Shown here piece by piece: positions 33,867 through 41,839 of a stretch of DNA of 64,000 nt. The DNA comes from Halorubrum sp. CSM-61 (GTDB taxonomy: Archaea; Halobacteriota; Halobacteria; Halobacteriales; Haloferacaceae), in contig NZ_RJJW01000001.1 of NCBI RefSeq assembly GCF_003781945.1, forward strand, positions 23,837 to 87,836, given 5' to 3'. Below the pieces are notes generated by a model. It saw only the letters and a list, made by a program, of their open reading frames with translations, did not search any database and was not told the DNA's origin. Both the position numbers and the translations under genes were made by a program. Each line of letters begins with the position of its first letter. Positions within the stretch are counted from its first letter, which is position 1.

Positions 33867-34476
33867 TCGCGACGTGCGGAACGGGATCGCGTGGGGCTCG
33901 CCGTTCGACAATACCTGCGGCGAGTGCGCCCACGAGTGGCGTTCGCGTGGCGAGCCGGCGGCCTGCCCCGAGTGCGGCTCCTCGATGGACGCCGGCGAGT
34001 CGATCGACCTCTTCGCCGGCCTGCGGGACGTGACCGACGACGACCCGATCGCCGGCCTTCGTCGGGAACTGGAGCGCCGACAAGCCGATCCGAGCGCGAA
34101 AGGTCTCCCCGAGTTTACCGAGCGCGTCGCCCCGTGGGATCGCGATCTGCCGGCCGGTCGCTCGTACCGGGGCGGCGGTCACACGGGCGAGACGCGGTTG
34201 TGGAAGCGGCGACGCGAGCAGGCCCTCGAACGCGATAATCACCGCTGTCAGGTCTGTAGCATCCGGAACGCGCACCACGTAGAGTTCACCGGACAATCGC
34301 TGGAAGTCCACCATATCATCCCGAGAGACCGGTTCTCCAACCCCGACGACCGTCACGCGCTCTCGAACCTGATCACGGTTTGCTTCCAGTGTCACGCCGA
34401 CGTGGAGGGGCTGTCTCGTGAGGAGCTTCGCGAGGTCGCCGAGCGAGAGGCGTGGCTCAAACCCTCGCGAGCCTAA
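33856..34476 (+). CDS. HNH endonuclease with zinc ribbons
   Basis: A 206-aa nuclease from GTG 33856, inside the end of the preceding gene. The N-terminus has CGECAHEW and ACPECGSS, a zinc ribbon of four Cys. The HNH core is CQVCSIRN, SLEVHHIIPRDRFSNPDDRH, LSNLITVCFQCHADVE: the His-His pair, the Asn and the structural Cys4 are all present. It would cut double- or single-stranded DNA in a metal-dependent manner. HNH proteins in such elements serve restriction, packaging or homing; with the T4CP-like ATPase a packaging or transfer role is conceivable. Confidence 0.8.
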   Translation: MRTDRDVRNGIAWGSPFDNTCGECAHEWRSRGEPAACPECGSSMDAGESIDLFAGLRDVTDDDPIAGLRRELERRQADPSAKGLPEFTERVAPWDRDLPAGRSYRGGGHTGETRLWKRRREQALERDNHRCQVCSIRNAHHVEFTGQSLEVHHIIPRDRFSNPDDRHALSNLITVCFQCHADVEGLSREELREVAEREAWLKPSRA

Positions 34477-34609
34477 GCGAGAGCGCCTGTATTCTATATT
34501 AGCGACATACGGTTTATGAGATTCTTGACCGGAGGTACGAACCGCCAGAACACCGAAATCGGGATTTCTGACGAAACAGTCCCGCAAATAGTCCCGAATA
34601 CGTTACACC

Positions 34610-34627
34610 GTCTTACCTGAGTAAGAC
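34610..34627. other. Hairpin upstream of integrase
   Basis: gtcttac, 4-nt loop, gtaagac: a perfect 7-bp inverted repeat, with a second hairpin (gcctc-aaac-gaggc) at 34658-34671 in the leader of the integrase gene. Candidate integrase arm-type or regulatory sites. Confidence 0.35.
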
Positions 34628-34683
34628 AGAGTAAGTTCTTAGTGACCCCCACCCGTGGCCTCAAACGAGGCAGATCCAGAACT

Positions 34684-34779
34684 ATGGCCGACGCTTCCCC
34701 ACACAGTCGCTCCAGCCGGAACGCCGCGTTCGCGGCGGTGTTCCGACGGCACAACCCCCACCCCTCGGAGGCTCAATGA
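34684..34779 (+). CDS. 31-aa leader peptide coupled to integrase
   Basis: A short frame, Arg/Ser/Ala-rich, whose TGA overlaps the integrase ATG as ATGA. A ggag Shine-Dalgarno for the integrase lies inside it. It may act as a translational coupler or simply be chance. Confidence 0.25.
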   Translation: MADASPHSRSSRNAAFAAVFRRHNPHPSEAQ

Positions 34780-36077
34780 CGGGTCGCCGCTCCGTCGAGA
34801 CGCCGATCGACGACACATTCACGAAGTACCTCACGGACAAGGGGAAGGGCGACGCCGGCGAGCAAGGCGCGTACCGAACTGACGCCGATCGCGAGCTGCA
34901 TCGATTCCGTCGCTGGTGTCTCGGCAACACGTCCGACCCGGCGAACGCCTCTCCCCCGGAGTCATGGTCGGGCGTCGTCGACGGCGACACCGTCCGGTTC
35001 GTGGATCTTGATACGACGGTGTTCTCGGACTACGCGCGGTACCTCTCGACTGCCGGATACGCCGCTGGGACCGTGCTCACCTACTACGCCCACGTCGCGT
35101 CGTGGTGCGGGTGGGCGCACGCGCAGGGGTACATTCCGCGGCACTACGCTCGCGAGTCGGACGCCGAAGACCCGCTTCCCGAGAACGACGGCCGCCGACC
35201 GGGCGACCAGCAGGCGTGGGAACCGATCCACCGCGACCTGATCACGCAGTTTGTCGACCGCCGCGTCTCCGAGGCGTTCGACGCGCTCGGCGCGATCGAG
35301 GTCTCCCACGCCGACCGGGGCGACCCGGAGAGCGAGACGTGGCAGGCCAAACAGAAAGCGCGGTTCGAGGCCTACCAGCGGTGTCGCGAACAGGCGCTCG
35401 TGTACGTCGTTGCGTATACGGGCCTGCGCGGGTCGGAGTTCCTCTCGGCGCCGAAGGAGGACCGCGAGGGCCGCAACGGGATCCGATGGCGTGACGTGTC
35501 GTTCGCGGACAGCAGCGTGACGGTGTTCCGGAAGAGTCGCGAGTGGAAGGAGGCGTCACTCCCCGAGCCCGTCATCGGCCCGTTGAAGCGGTACGCCGAG
35601 GTGCTGGACGTACCGGAGTCGTGGCCGGTGTTCACGACGCTGCACCGTCCGTCGCTCGCGTCGCACGTCACCGGGGGGTTGGGTGACGCCGGCCTCGACG
35701 ACGACGCGATCGAGCGCATCCGGGGTGGGGCGCCCGACCTGATCGTCGCCGCCGAGCACGACCTCGACGCGCCGAAGCCGCTCACCACTGATGGCGCCCG
35801 GTCCATCATGGAACGACTCTGGAACCATGACACGCTCGTCGACCGTCGCGACGAGCTGGACCTCTCACTCGACGGCGACTATCTCGAACTGCACGGCGGG
35901 CGTCGAGGCGTCGGGGAGGTGCTCGTTCGGCAGTTCGGCTACGCCGCAGCGGCGCGGTATCTCGACAACAGCGAGGAACAGGTGCGAGAGGCCTACCAGC
36001 ATATCGAGGCCGCGGAACGCGCCGACATGGCGACCGAGGCGTTCTCCCAGACGGACAACCGGGTGAACGAGAAATGA
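34776..36077 (+). CDS. Tyrosine recombinase (integrase)
   Basis: A 433-aa site-specific recombinase for integration or excision of the element. The N-terminal SAM-like core-binding domain (FSDYARYLSTAGYAAGTVLT and onward) is followed by the catalytic domain: Arg in AYTGLRGSEFL (about 218), HGGRRGVGE (His about 373, Arg376/377) and the nucleophile Tyr in VREAYQHIE (about 407). The expected H/W position corresponds to ARYLDNSE. It is longer than bacterial XerC/D, as is usual for haloarchaeal plasmid integrases. It is the last complete gene on the right of the element, so the attachment site should be close. No intact tRNA gene flanks it here. Confidence 0.88.
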   Translation: MTGRRSVETPIDDTFTKYLTDKGKGDAGEQGAYRTDADRELHRFRRWCLGNTSDPANASPPESWSGVVDGDTVRFVDLDTTVFSDYARYLSTAGYAAGTVLTYYAHVASWCGWAHAQGYIPRHYARESDAEDPLPENDGRRPGDQQAWEPIHRDLITQFVDRRVSEAFDALGAIEVSHADRGDPESETWQAKQKARFEAYQRCREQALVYVVAYTGLRGSEFLSAPKEDREGRNGIRWRDVSFADSSVTVFRKSREWKEASLPEPVIGPLKRYAEVLDVPESWPVFTTLHRPSLASHVTGGLGDAGLDDDAIERIRGGAPDLIVAAEHDLDAPKPLTTDGARSIMERLWNHDTLVDRRDELDLSLDGDYLELHGGRRGVGEVLVRQFGYAAAARYLDNSEEQVREAYQHIEAAERADMATEAFSQTDNRVNEK

Positions 36078-36153
36078 CCAATACAGTCCTCGATTCTGCG
36101 GGAGGGAGCGGGGTATTCAACACTACCGGCGACAATCCTCAGATGAATACTGA

Positions 36154-36474
36154 ATGAGACGGAACGCTGTTCTCTCCGTAATCTGGTGCGCCATCCTCCT
36201 CGGCGGGCTCGTTGCTGGGGCGGCCCCTGTTTCTGGAGCTACCCAGCAGCCGACTTCGACGACAGCTCAAGCCGACCAGTGTGCCCCGGCGTACGACCGA
36301 CTCAACGGCCGAACCGATCGTGACGGGCCGACTGTATCGATCGCCGCGACCGCGCCTTCCCCCGGTGTCGTCTCGTTAGAATACTCAGTCGATCACATCG
36401 ACAGCTGCGTAATCTCGTCTGATGGCGATGAATCAGATGGAACTGGTCATGGAGCGTCTTCGAAGCGCTGGTGA
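36154..36474 (+). CDS. Secreted protein, 3' end disrupted
   Basis: A 106-aa frame with a Sec signal peptide (AVLSVIWCAILLGGLVAGAA) and a mature part with two Cys (QCAPAYDRL, DSCVISSDG) that could form a disulfide. The frame changes character in the last 20 residues, next to the ISH3-type element, so I infer that the true C-terminus was removed. It follows the integrase by 76 nt. Function unknown. Confidence 0.5.
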   Translation: MRRNAVLSVIWCAILLGGLVAGAAPVSGATQQPTSTTAQADQCAPAYDRLNGRTDRDGPTVSIAATAPSPGVVSLEYSVDHIDSCVISSDGDESDGTGHGASSKRW

Positions 36475-36569
36475 GTGTGATCTTCAGGATGGACCGTCGC
36501 TGTCGGCGGCGCACTGCCGCCGACGCGACAGTGTCGCCACTCACGACCGCTATCTAAATCGGTGGACAG

Positions 36570-37715
36570 CTACCGGAAGAACCGGTTGTCGAGTGGCTGG
36601 TTCGCTGGAATGGACCTACGTACACCAAGCGCTGTCCAAGCGGCCCGCAGCACCATCTCACAGAACTCCGTGAACGACCACTGCCAGAGGCGGCGCCCCC
36701 CGTGGCGGGGCGCCGCCACGTACTTCCAGTGAAGATACCGCCAGCTGTTCTGGAGCAGCAGGCTCACCACAAACATCACCAGCCGTAGCCCAGCGTCCTG
36801 AGAACTGGTGAATGCGAGGCTCTGCTTGGCTAATCGGTAGCTCGACTCGATGCCGAAGCGCTTGCTGTAGTGTTCTCGGGCATCCCGTGGGGTGTCGATA
36901 AACGGCGCGTCAGCGGCGTAGCCGTGACGCGCCACCCCGTGTTCGTCGTATCGTCCCTGTTGGTAGACGCAGTCGATGAACACAGGGAACGTTACCTTGC
37001 CGGCGAGATCGTGTTCGATCTCGCGGCTCCAGCCGCTACTGAGTTCGTCTTGGATCGTTTCACCCCACTTGACGATCGGCATCACGTAGGCGTAGTTGTG
37101 CGTGGACAACAGCCCAAGACAGGTGCTGTTGTAGAATCCGCGATCGAGATAGACGGCCTTGACGCCGAGGTCAAGGCCGTCGAGGAGCTCGAGAAACTCA
37201 CCAAGGACGTCGCTGGTGGTGTCGCCAGCGACAAGCTGGCGCACCGCCAGCGTGTACCGCTTGTTGCGTACCCGCGCGTACAGCGTCGCGTACGCGTGAA
37301 ACGTCGTCGTTCCCCGTTTCGCCTGTGAGGAGTACAGCGCTTCCGTTTCGTCTTCATCGCCGTAGTAGGGGTCGAGGTGGAGGTCTGCACAGACCTCCAC
37401 CGGTCGATCTGGAAGCGTCTCAAGCGTATCTCGTTGAAGTAGCGTGTCGCCAACCGCCTCAACGGAGTCAAGTTCGAACTGCTCGGTGAGATGTCCTCGG
37501 ACGGTGTTGGCGTGTGGCGAGTCCTCGGTCGTTTCGCAGACGTGATTGATCGAGGTCCCGCCGGCGCTGGCGCCGGCGAGGACCTCGTACAACGTCTCTG
37601 TCGTGACCTTGACGTTCTCGTCGAGATCTATCGCAAGCTCTTCGTTGAGGCTGTTGACGACAAAATTAAGGAGGTGCTCTTCTTCTATCTCGCTGTCTGC
37701 TTCGGTAGCTTCCAC
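36570..37715 (-). CDS. ISH3-type DDE transposase
   Basis: A 381-aa transposase of the haloarchaeal ISH3 type. Acidic residues fitting the DDE triad: CADLHLDPYYGD (about 109-120), VYLDRGFYN (about 192-200) and GIESSYRLAKQS (about 298-309). The frame is complete. The element ends are near 36466 and 37749 judging from a weak tgagtg-containing inverted repeat, but I could not find a clean target duplication. The genes on both sides, a secreted protein on the left and an unknown minus-strand gene on the right, both break at the element. This suggests an insertion with adjacent deletion. Confidence 0.87.
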   Translation of the reverse strand: MEATEADSEIEEEHLLNFVVNSLNEELAIDLDENVKVTTETLYEVLAGASAGGTSINHVCETTEDSPHANTVRGHLTEQFELDSVEAVGDTLLQRDTLETLPDRPVEVCADLHLDPYYGDEDETEALYSSQAKRGTTTFHAYATLYARVRNKRYTLAVRQLVAGDTTSDVLGEFLELLDGLDLGVKAVYLDRGFYNSTCLGLLSTHNYAYVMPIVKWGETIQDELSSGWSREIEHDLAGKVTFPVFIDCVYQQGRYDEHGVARHGYAADAPFIDTPRDAREHYSKRFGIESSYRLAKQSLAFTSSQDAGLRLVMFVVSLLLQNSWRYLHWKYVAAPRHGGRRLWQWSFTEFCEMVLRAAWTALGVRRSIPANQPLDNRFFR

Positions 37716-37740
37716 ACCCTTCCCAAGCAGACACTTTCAC

Positions 37741-38067
37741 TCAAACCCGATGTGATCGACTGAAGTTACCATTCTTGGCAAGATGCCTCTCGACTGCCGG
37801 GTGAAGCTCATCAATGTAGTCGAAGTGCCATTGCTTGATACGGTCGTTGTCGCGGAAATCATTCCCAACTCTAAAATCCGGTAGAGTCGGTTCGATATAA
37901 TACTCGACACCGTACTCGTCCTTCAAATTCTGGAGTCTGGCGGGAACAGCCTTCGTCGCGTGAGCGACCATTTTGCCTGAAACCAGAAGAGAGTCAAATG
38001 ATTCAGCAGAGGTATCAAGGACCTCGTTGTCGCTGTAGTTATTGTACCGAACTGTCGCTTCTAACAT
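37741..38067 (-). CDS. Unknown protein, truncated by the IS
   Basis: A 108-aa N-terminal fragment. It has a strongly patterned sequence (DSLLVSGKMVAHATKAVPAR, YYIEPTLPDFRVGNDFRDND), as in a conserved enzyme, but stops within the right end of the ISH3-type element. The last residues (SRSHRV) are probably encoded by IS DNA. It overlaps the upstream PD-(D/E)XK-like gene by 29 nt, so it was the third gene of that operon. I do not recognise the family. Confidence 0.55.
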   Translation of the reverse strand: MLEATVRYNNYSDNEVLDTSAESFDSLLVSGKMVAHATKAVPARLQNLKDEYGVEYYIEPTLPDFRVGNDFRDNDRIKQWHFDYIDELHPAVERHLAKNGNFSRSHRV

Positions 38068-38524
38068 GATTCTTAACTGTACTTATCACATTCTCCTTGC
38101 TACATAATTGTTTCCCTGTTTTACATGGTAATGAAATAAGTTCAACAGAGTTGCCAATCCCCATGAGACCAATCGATAGGTTAGATACCTCTTCAACAAG
38201 GTCTGAATCGATATCCTCCTCCCATACAGCTAAGAACGAATGATCGACAAAGTCCGTATTGCGGCTTGCTTGTTCGATTCCACGAACTATCTTCCCCGAC
38301 TTTAGCTCAATGGCCATCGTTGAATCCCCGTTGATTGCAAGGATATCGATCGGATAACAGAAGATTCTCCCTTCAGTTACGTATTCAATATCCTGCTGAT
38401 CAAGAAAATGAGTGAGAATTCCGAGTTGATACTTTTCAGGTACGTAGTAGGAATGAGACTCCTCCAGTTGTTCCGCCCAGAGTGATTCGTATTCGTTTTG
38501 TGATTTGAAGGAACTCGTACCCAT
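38039..38524 (-). CDS. PD-(D/E)XK nuclease-like protein
   Basis: A 161-aa protein. A central motif, RIFCYPIDILAINGDSTMAI followed by ELKSGK, fits the PD-(D/E)XK core: Asp in PIDIL (about 68) and E-x-K (about 82-84) on the next strand. A helix with Gln (GIEQASRNTDF) follows. Such folds occur in restriction enzymes, CRISPR-linked nucleases and toxins. The gene starts 1 nt after the Panacea-like gene and overlaps the truncated gene downstream, so it acts in a three-gene operon. The activity is inferred from the motif alone. Confidence 0.55.
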   Translation of the reverse strand: MGTSSFKSQNEYESLWAEQLEESHSYYVPEKYQLGILTHFLDQQDIEYVTEGRIFCYPIDILAINGDSTMAIELKSGKIVRGIEQASRNTDFVDHSFLAVWEEDIDSDLVEEVSNLSIGLMGIGNSVELISLPCKTGKQLCSKENVISTVKNHVRSDSSVQ

Positions 38525-38525
38525 A

Positions 38526-39047
38526 CTATTGGCTCGTTGCTACGCTGCTATCTAATCCCAATTCAGTTAGGATTTCGGATTCAGCCGCAAATTCGGGATA
38601 AGTCCGGTAGACGTACTGCAGCAACTCACGCAGCGGCTGTTCGTTATACGTCTCTACGAGGTCCCGGAGTTCGTCATCGTATTCCGGCTCAAGCTGGTTC
38701 GACAGTTGAGCAGCGATCTTCTCACCCTTCGATGTGATCTGAAACGTCTTCTGACCGAGTTCGGAGTCTGCCATTGAAATTTCCGGCTCGTCCATGGGGT
38801 ATGACGTGATCGCACCCATACTTAGGAGAAACTCGAGCTCGGTGTAGACGTTCTTAGAGAAGGGACCCATCTTATATGGAGCAAAGTTGAACGCGATGTC
38901 TTCTTCGTACTCTTGGAAAAATTCGGTCTCCTGTTCAATGAGGAATAGCAGCTTCTGTACCTTTGTGACTCCGTGAATCTCCCTCGCATGGTGAAATAGC
39001 AGAAACACCACGTCGGTGCGACGGTCGATCTCGTCAATTGGGGGCAT
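38526..39047 (-). CDS. Panacea/SocA-like (DUF4065) protein
   Basis: A 173-aa protein whose N-terminal half (GVTKVQKLLFLIEQETEFFQ, AFNFAPYKMGPFSKNVYTEL) has the hallmark of the Panacea/SocA-like domain: VQKLLFLI and F-x-PYKxGPFS. In bacteria this domain forms hyperpromiscuous antitoxins or proteolytic adaptors. It is the first gene of a minus-strand operon with a nuclease-like protein, so a toxin-antitoxin pairing is plausible. The C-terminal half is helical. Confidence 0.65.
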   Translation of the reverse strand: MPPIDEIDRRTDVVFLLFHHAREIHGVTKVQKLLFLIEQETEFFQEYEEDIAFNFAPYKMGPFSKNVYTELEFLLSMGAITSYPMDEPEISMADSELGQKTFQITSKGEKIAAQLSNQLEPEYDDELRDLVETYNEQPLRELLQYVYRTYPEFAAESEILTELGLDSSVATSQ

Positions 39048-39153
39048 AAATTTGGCTAGCTCGATGTTTCATTTGGTCCCGTATTAACGTTAGTAGTAGA
39101 GCAAAAGAGATTGTGTAGTCCCTCCGCTTGACTATAATTGGCGGATAAATACG

Positions 39154-39630
39154 CTACTCAGTATGATCTGAGACACAGTATTTCAGAATTATGTCTGTTA
39201 GATATAGTGAGATAAAACCAACTGAGACGAAGAAGAGTATCTCTGGAAGCACCCAATCCTTAGAAAAGCGCTCAAGCAGAAAGTACATGCTTACAGCCAG
39301 TAATACAACCCAAGGCAGAAACAATAGTATTGAGGCTCCTCTTTGAGTAATTTGCAAGCTGTTATCTAATTGATCATCACGGGGATCATCCCATTCGTCC
39401 GATACTTCCTCTCCCGTTCCTTCAGTACCACTATCTTTGTTAGACGCCAGAGAGCGGAGATGGTTAAACAACGCAGCACTAATTATTGATGCAGCAAGTG
39501 TAAGCCAAAAAAACAAATTCAATCCGTCACCTGATGCAATGAGGAGAAAAACATAGTTGACACCGGGGAGAAACGCAGCAATCTCAATATCCTCATTAAG
39601 TGTCTGGACCGCATCGCCTAGTAACGACAT
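39154..39630 (-). CDS. Four-helix membrane protein of unknown function
   Basis: A 158-aa protein with hydrophobic segments near residues 19-34 and 39-56 (FFWLTLAASIISAALF), then an acidic 40-residue loop, then two more helices (SILLFLPWVVLLAVSMYFLL and ILFFVSVGFISLYLTDI). It is contiguous with the 312-aa gene upstream (stop and start adjoin), giving a three-gene operon 40821 to 39154. Membrane proteins in such small operons are often effectors of abortive infection; that is inference. Confidence 0.55.
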   Translation of the reverse strand: MSLLGDAVQTLNEDIEIAAFLPGVNYVFLLIASGDGLNLFFWLTLAASIISAALFNHLRSLASNKDSGTEGTGEEVSDEWDDPRDDQLDNSLQITQRGASILLFLPWVVLLAVSMYFLLERFSKDWVLPEILFFVSVGFISLYLTDIILKYCVSDHTE

Positions 39631-40569
39631 CTACAGGGTCTTATGCCAAACGCGTAGGAGGGACTGTCCATTTTCGTATTCCATCTTGATTTTTGCATTA
39701 TGGTACTCGTTGATATACTCCTTCACATCGTGTACAGTCCTCCGCGCTCGATCTCCTTTTCCACGAATATCGATATATTCCAATGGAGCCAGATATTCAT
39801 CAATATTAAGCGACTTACCCAGCATCTGGTCGTATATCTCTTTGTACGATGTCCCTGCTTCAACAAATACGACAAACGGTTTATTACAGACAAGTTCCTC
39901 AAAAGCATCCGCATATTCCGCATCCGACCAACCGTTGAGTTCAACTTGATTATGGTAGAGCTGCTGGAACAGACGATTGGTGTCAAAATATCCAGATGAA
40001 CATAGACTTGCGATATTATACGCCTCTGGCCGTGAATGACCACGTTTCTCGTGGGCTTTCGCTGTCTGGCGCTTCCGTTTTCTTACTTCCCACTGTTCCA
40101 TTGGGTTATTATCCTCCGCGACACGCAAGGCCATTCCCTGAATAAGTGGTTGACGAAACCGAGGCGGAATTTTTCCTTTATAAAAGCCAACAATTTTATT
40201 AACGCGTTCTTTACCAGATTTTCCCTTTACAGCCTCAGCAATGCCAGATACGGGAGATAGTGCGAATCCATTTGCCTCCTCCAGAAAATCATTCATCTTG
40301 TCATTCATTGCTACCCGTCTTTCGTAATCGATCTTCGCAGGGTCAACGACCAGACGAACTGTCCCATCTATTTTCCGGATTTCGGCCTCAGCGTCGCCTT
40401 CTACAGGACCCACATAAGGAGACTCATACGCTTCATCGTCAATAAGTTCCTCTAACGATCCACAGCGAGAAACTGGGCTCGATTTGCTACGATCAAGGCT
40501 CGGAATTTTGTCTCTTACACCCTTGACCGAATCGTCTATTAATCTTAAGAAGGGATCGTCATCATCCAT
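39631..40569 (-). CDS. Unknown 312-aa protein
   Basis: A soluble, mixed alpha/beta protein. There are no clear catalytic motifs. A basic helix (KIPPRFRQPLIQGMALRVAE, VRKRKRQTAKAHEKRGHSRP) in the middle could bind nucleic acid, and the C-terminal third reads as alternating helices and strands (CNKPFVVFVEAGTSYKEIYD). It lies between a small 83-aa gene and the membrane protein, with no gaps, in one operon. Codon use is more AT-rich than the surrounding genome. No family recognised. Confidence 0.55.
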   Translation of the reverse strand: MDDDDPFLRLIDDSVKGVRDKIPSLDRSKSSPVSRCGSLEELIDDEAYESPYVGPVEGDAEAEIRKIDGTVRLVVDPAKIDYERRVAMNDKMNDFLEEANGFALSPVSGIAEAVKGKSGKERVNKIVGFYKGKIPPRFRQPLIQGMALRVAEDNNPMEQWEVRKRKRQTAKAHEKRGHSRPEAYNIASLCSSGYFDTNRLFQQLYHNQVELNGWSDAEYADAFEELVCNKPFVVFVEAGTSYKEIYDQMLGKSLNIDEYLAPLEYIDIRGKGDRARRTVHDVKEYINEYHNAKIKMEYENGQSLLRVWHKTL

Positions 40570-40821
40570 TTATTTTCGGGGATCATCCCAACTTGAAGAA
40601 TCAGTAAGATAGTTCACAATGTCAGAGATATCGTCGCGAATTGGTTCGACAGAACCGTGTGCGAGATAGCCAACATCATCAGCTTTGATCTTCTCACCAG
40701 AGGGAGAGGTCGCGATTTCTCCGGTCTCAATGTCGACAATGTAGCCGTTTTCTATTTCTTTTCCCAGCATTGGAAGAAACTCTTCCAAGCGATCGGGATC
40801 AATTGCGAATTCAGTGGACAT
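40570..40821 (-). CDS. Small acidic protein
   Basis: An 83-aa acidic protein (MLGKEIENGYIVDIETGEIA, SSWDDPRK end), first gene of the operon that continues with the 312-aa and membrane proteins. No domain recognised; it could be an antitoxin or regulatory partner of the downstream genes. Confidence 0.5.
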   Translation of the reverse strand: MSTEFAIDPDRLEEFLPMLGKEIENGYIVDIETGEIATSPSGEKIKADDVGYLAHGSVEPIRDDISDIVNYLTDSSSWDDPRK

Positions 40822-40948
40822 TGGTGATTACCCCCATCCGAGTTTCCGGTTACACGTCATGATACGTCATACTGTTATAAACATGTTGTTGTATACAACA
40901 ATCTTGTGAGATTTGTACCTACTGAAGCCTGTACTAGCGGTCAGGGCG

Positions 40949-41203
40949 TTACAATTCCTCGGCATTAATCTCACCTGCGAGGTACTCCCGACCTCGATCA
41001 GTAATCTCGTAATAGCCGCGTTTTGGTCTTTCTACAAGCCCATAATCTGTGAGTTCAGATAATCGTCGGCTTACATGGGTACGAGATTTGTCGATATTTT
41101 CGGCGATCACTGCCGGCGTGAAGCGAAATCCGCTTTCGAGAACTTCAAGGATGCGGTCGTCAGTTGGCATTTGCATCCAATCCGCCGGCTTTCGCATGGC
41201 CAA
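40949..41203 (-). CDS. Winged-helix repressor, phiH1-repressor-like
   Basis: An 84-aa MarR/ArsR-type winged helix: DDRILEVLESGFRFTPAVIA (helices 1-2), NIDKSRTHVSRRLSELTDYG (recognition helix) and LVERPKRGYYEITDRGREYL (wing). This is the pattern of short haloarchaeal regulators related to the phiH1 virus repressor. It is encoded upstream of the unknown operon on the same strand with a 127-nt AT-rich gap that contains the operon's promoter, so it probably controls it or itself. Confidence 0.7.
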   Translation of the reverse strand: MAMRKPADWMQMPTDDRILEVLESGFRFTPAVIAENIDKSRTHVSRRLSELTDYGLVERPKRGYYEITDRGREYLAGEINAEEL

Positions 41204-41839
41204 CGTTCCTCAGAACAGCCGCATAGTCGTGTTGATACGATACTCTCCGGCCACTTATAAGTAGCATGAATGTAACTGATTAGTAGAAAATTTTAATACC
41301 CCCGAACCCACACCTGCCAGTCACGGACCCACTCGACCGTCGTCGACGACGCGCCGTGCCTGAAAAGGACGCGGGCCGCGTTGCTGGAACAGCCGGCCCG
41401 TATAGGGTTCCGTGCCCAAACACGAAATCCGTGCATATCGATTCATCACGAGAACCTGAAAATCCCTCCGAGAGGCGGCATCGACGCTGACTGACGACTA
41501 CCCGGCAGCGCTCGCGACGCTGATCCGCGCCGATCGAGCGATCCACGACGTGGCGCAGACGACTCCGCGAGTTCCGCGGCGAGGTCGATCGCTACCCCGA
41601 CGGCCGATGATCGACGCGACTGCCACCCCGTCCCGAACCACAGAAACCCGCACACGTCGTCGAGAGCGCGACCGACACCGCGCAACGACCCACCGACGAC
41701 GACTGAGCGATCTACGTTCACATATTCCTGACAGTCACTATCTCGTACCCGAAGTCGAGGGGGTTGCCGAGAGAGATCGACGGCTGAGTGATCGGGAAAC
41801 TCACCCAACGCTAAAGGTCCCGCCCGCTCCCCGTCTGGT
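41204..41839. other. Intergenic region before the nuclease-helicase pair
   Basis: About 640 nt without an intact gene. The left part (41204-41300) is AT-rich promoter-like sequence of the repressor. A frameshifted coding remnant near 41460-41610 is listed separately. The change from AT-rich to strongly GC-rich sequence near 41300 probably marks the right edge of the acquired island. Confidence 0.4.
41460..41610 (+). pseudogene. Frameshifted coding remnant
   Basis: Two frames join smoothly with a single-base shift near 41559: SLREAASTLTDDYPAALATL and then RLREFRGEVDRYPDGR before a stop. Both parts are helical, charged and have haloarchaeal codon bias, but no start codon exists (stop at 41457). 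Parent gene unknown. It could be the 3' end of a gene lost at the island boundary. Confidence 0.3.

Noticed and set aside
34655-34882. 75-codon plus-strand frame at the integrase start
   Set aside because: It overlaps the integrase in another frame; the 31-codon frame with ATGA coupling is the better candidate for a leader peptide.
36466-37749. Exact ends of the ISH3-type element
   Set aside because: Only a weak imperfect inverted repeat (about 12 of 22 matches) and no target duplication were found, so no boundary feature is given.
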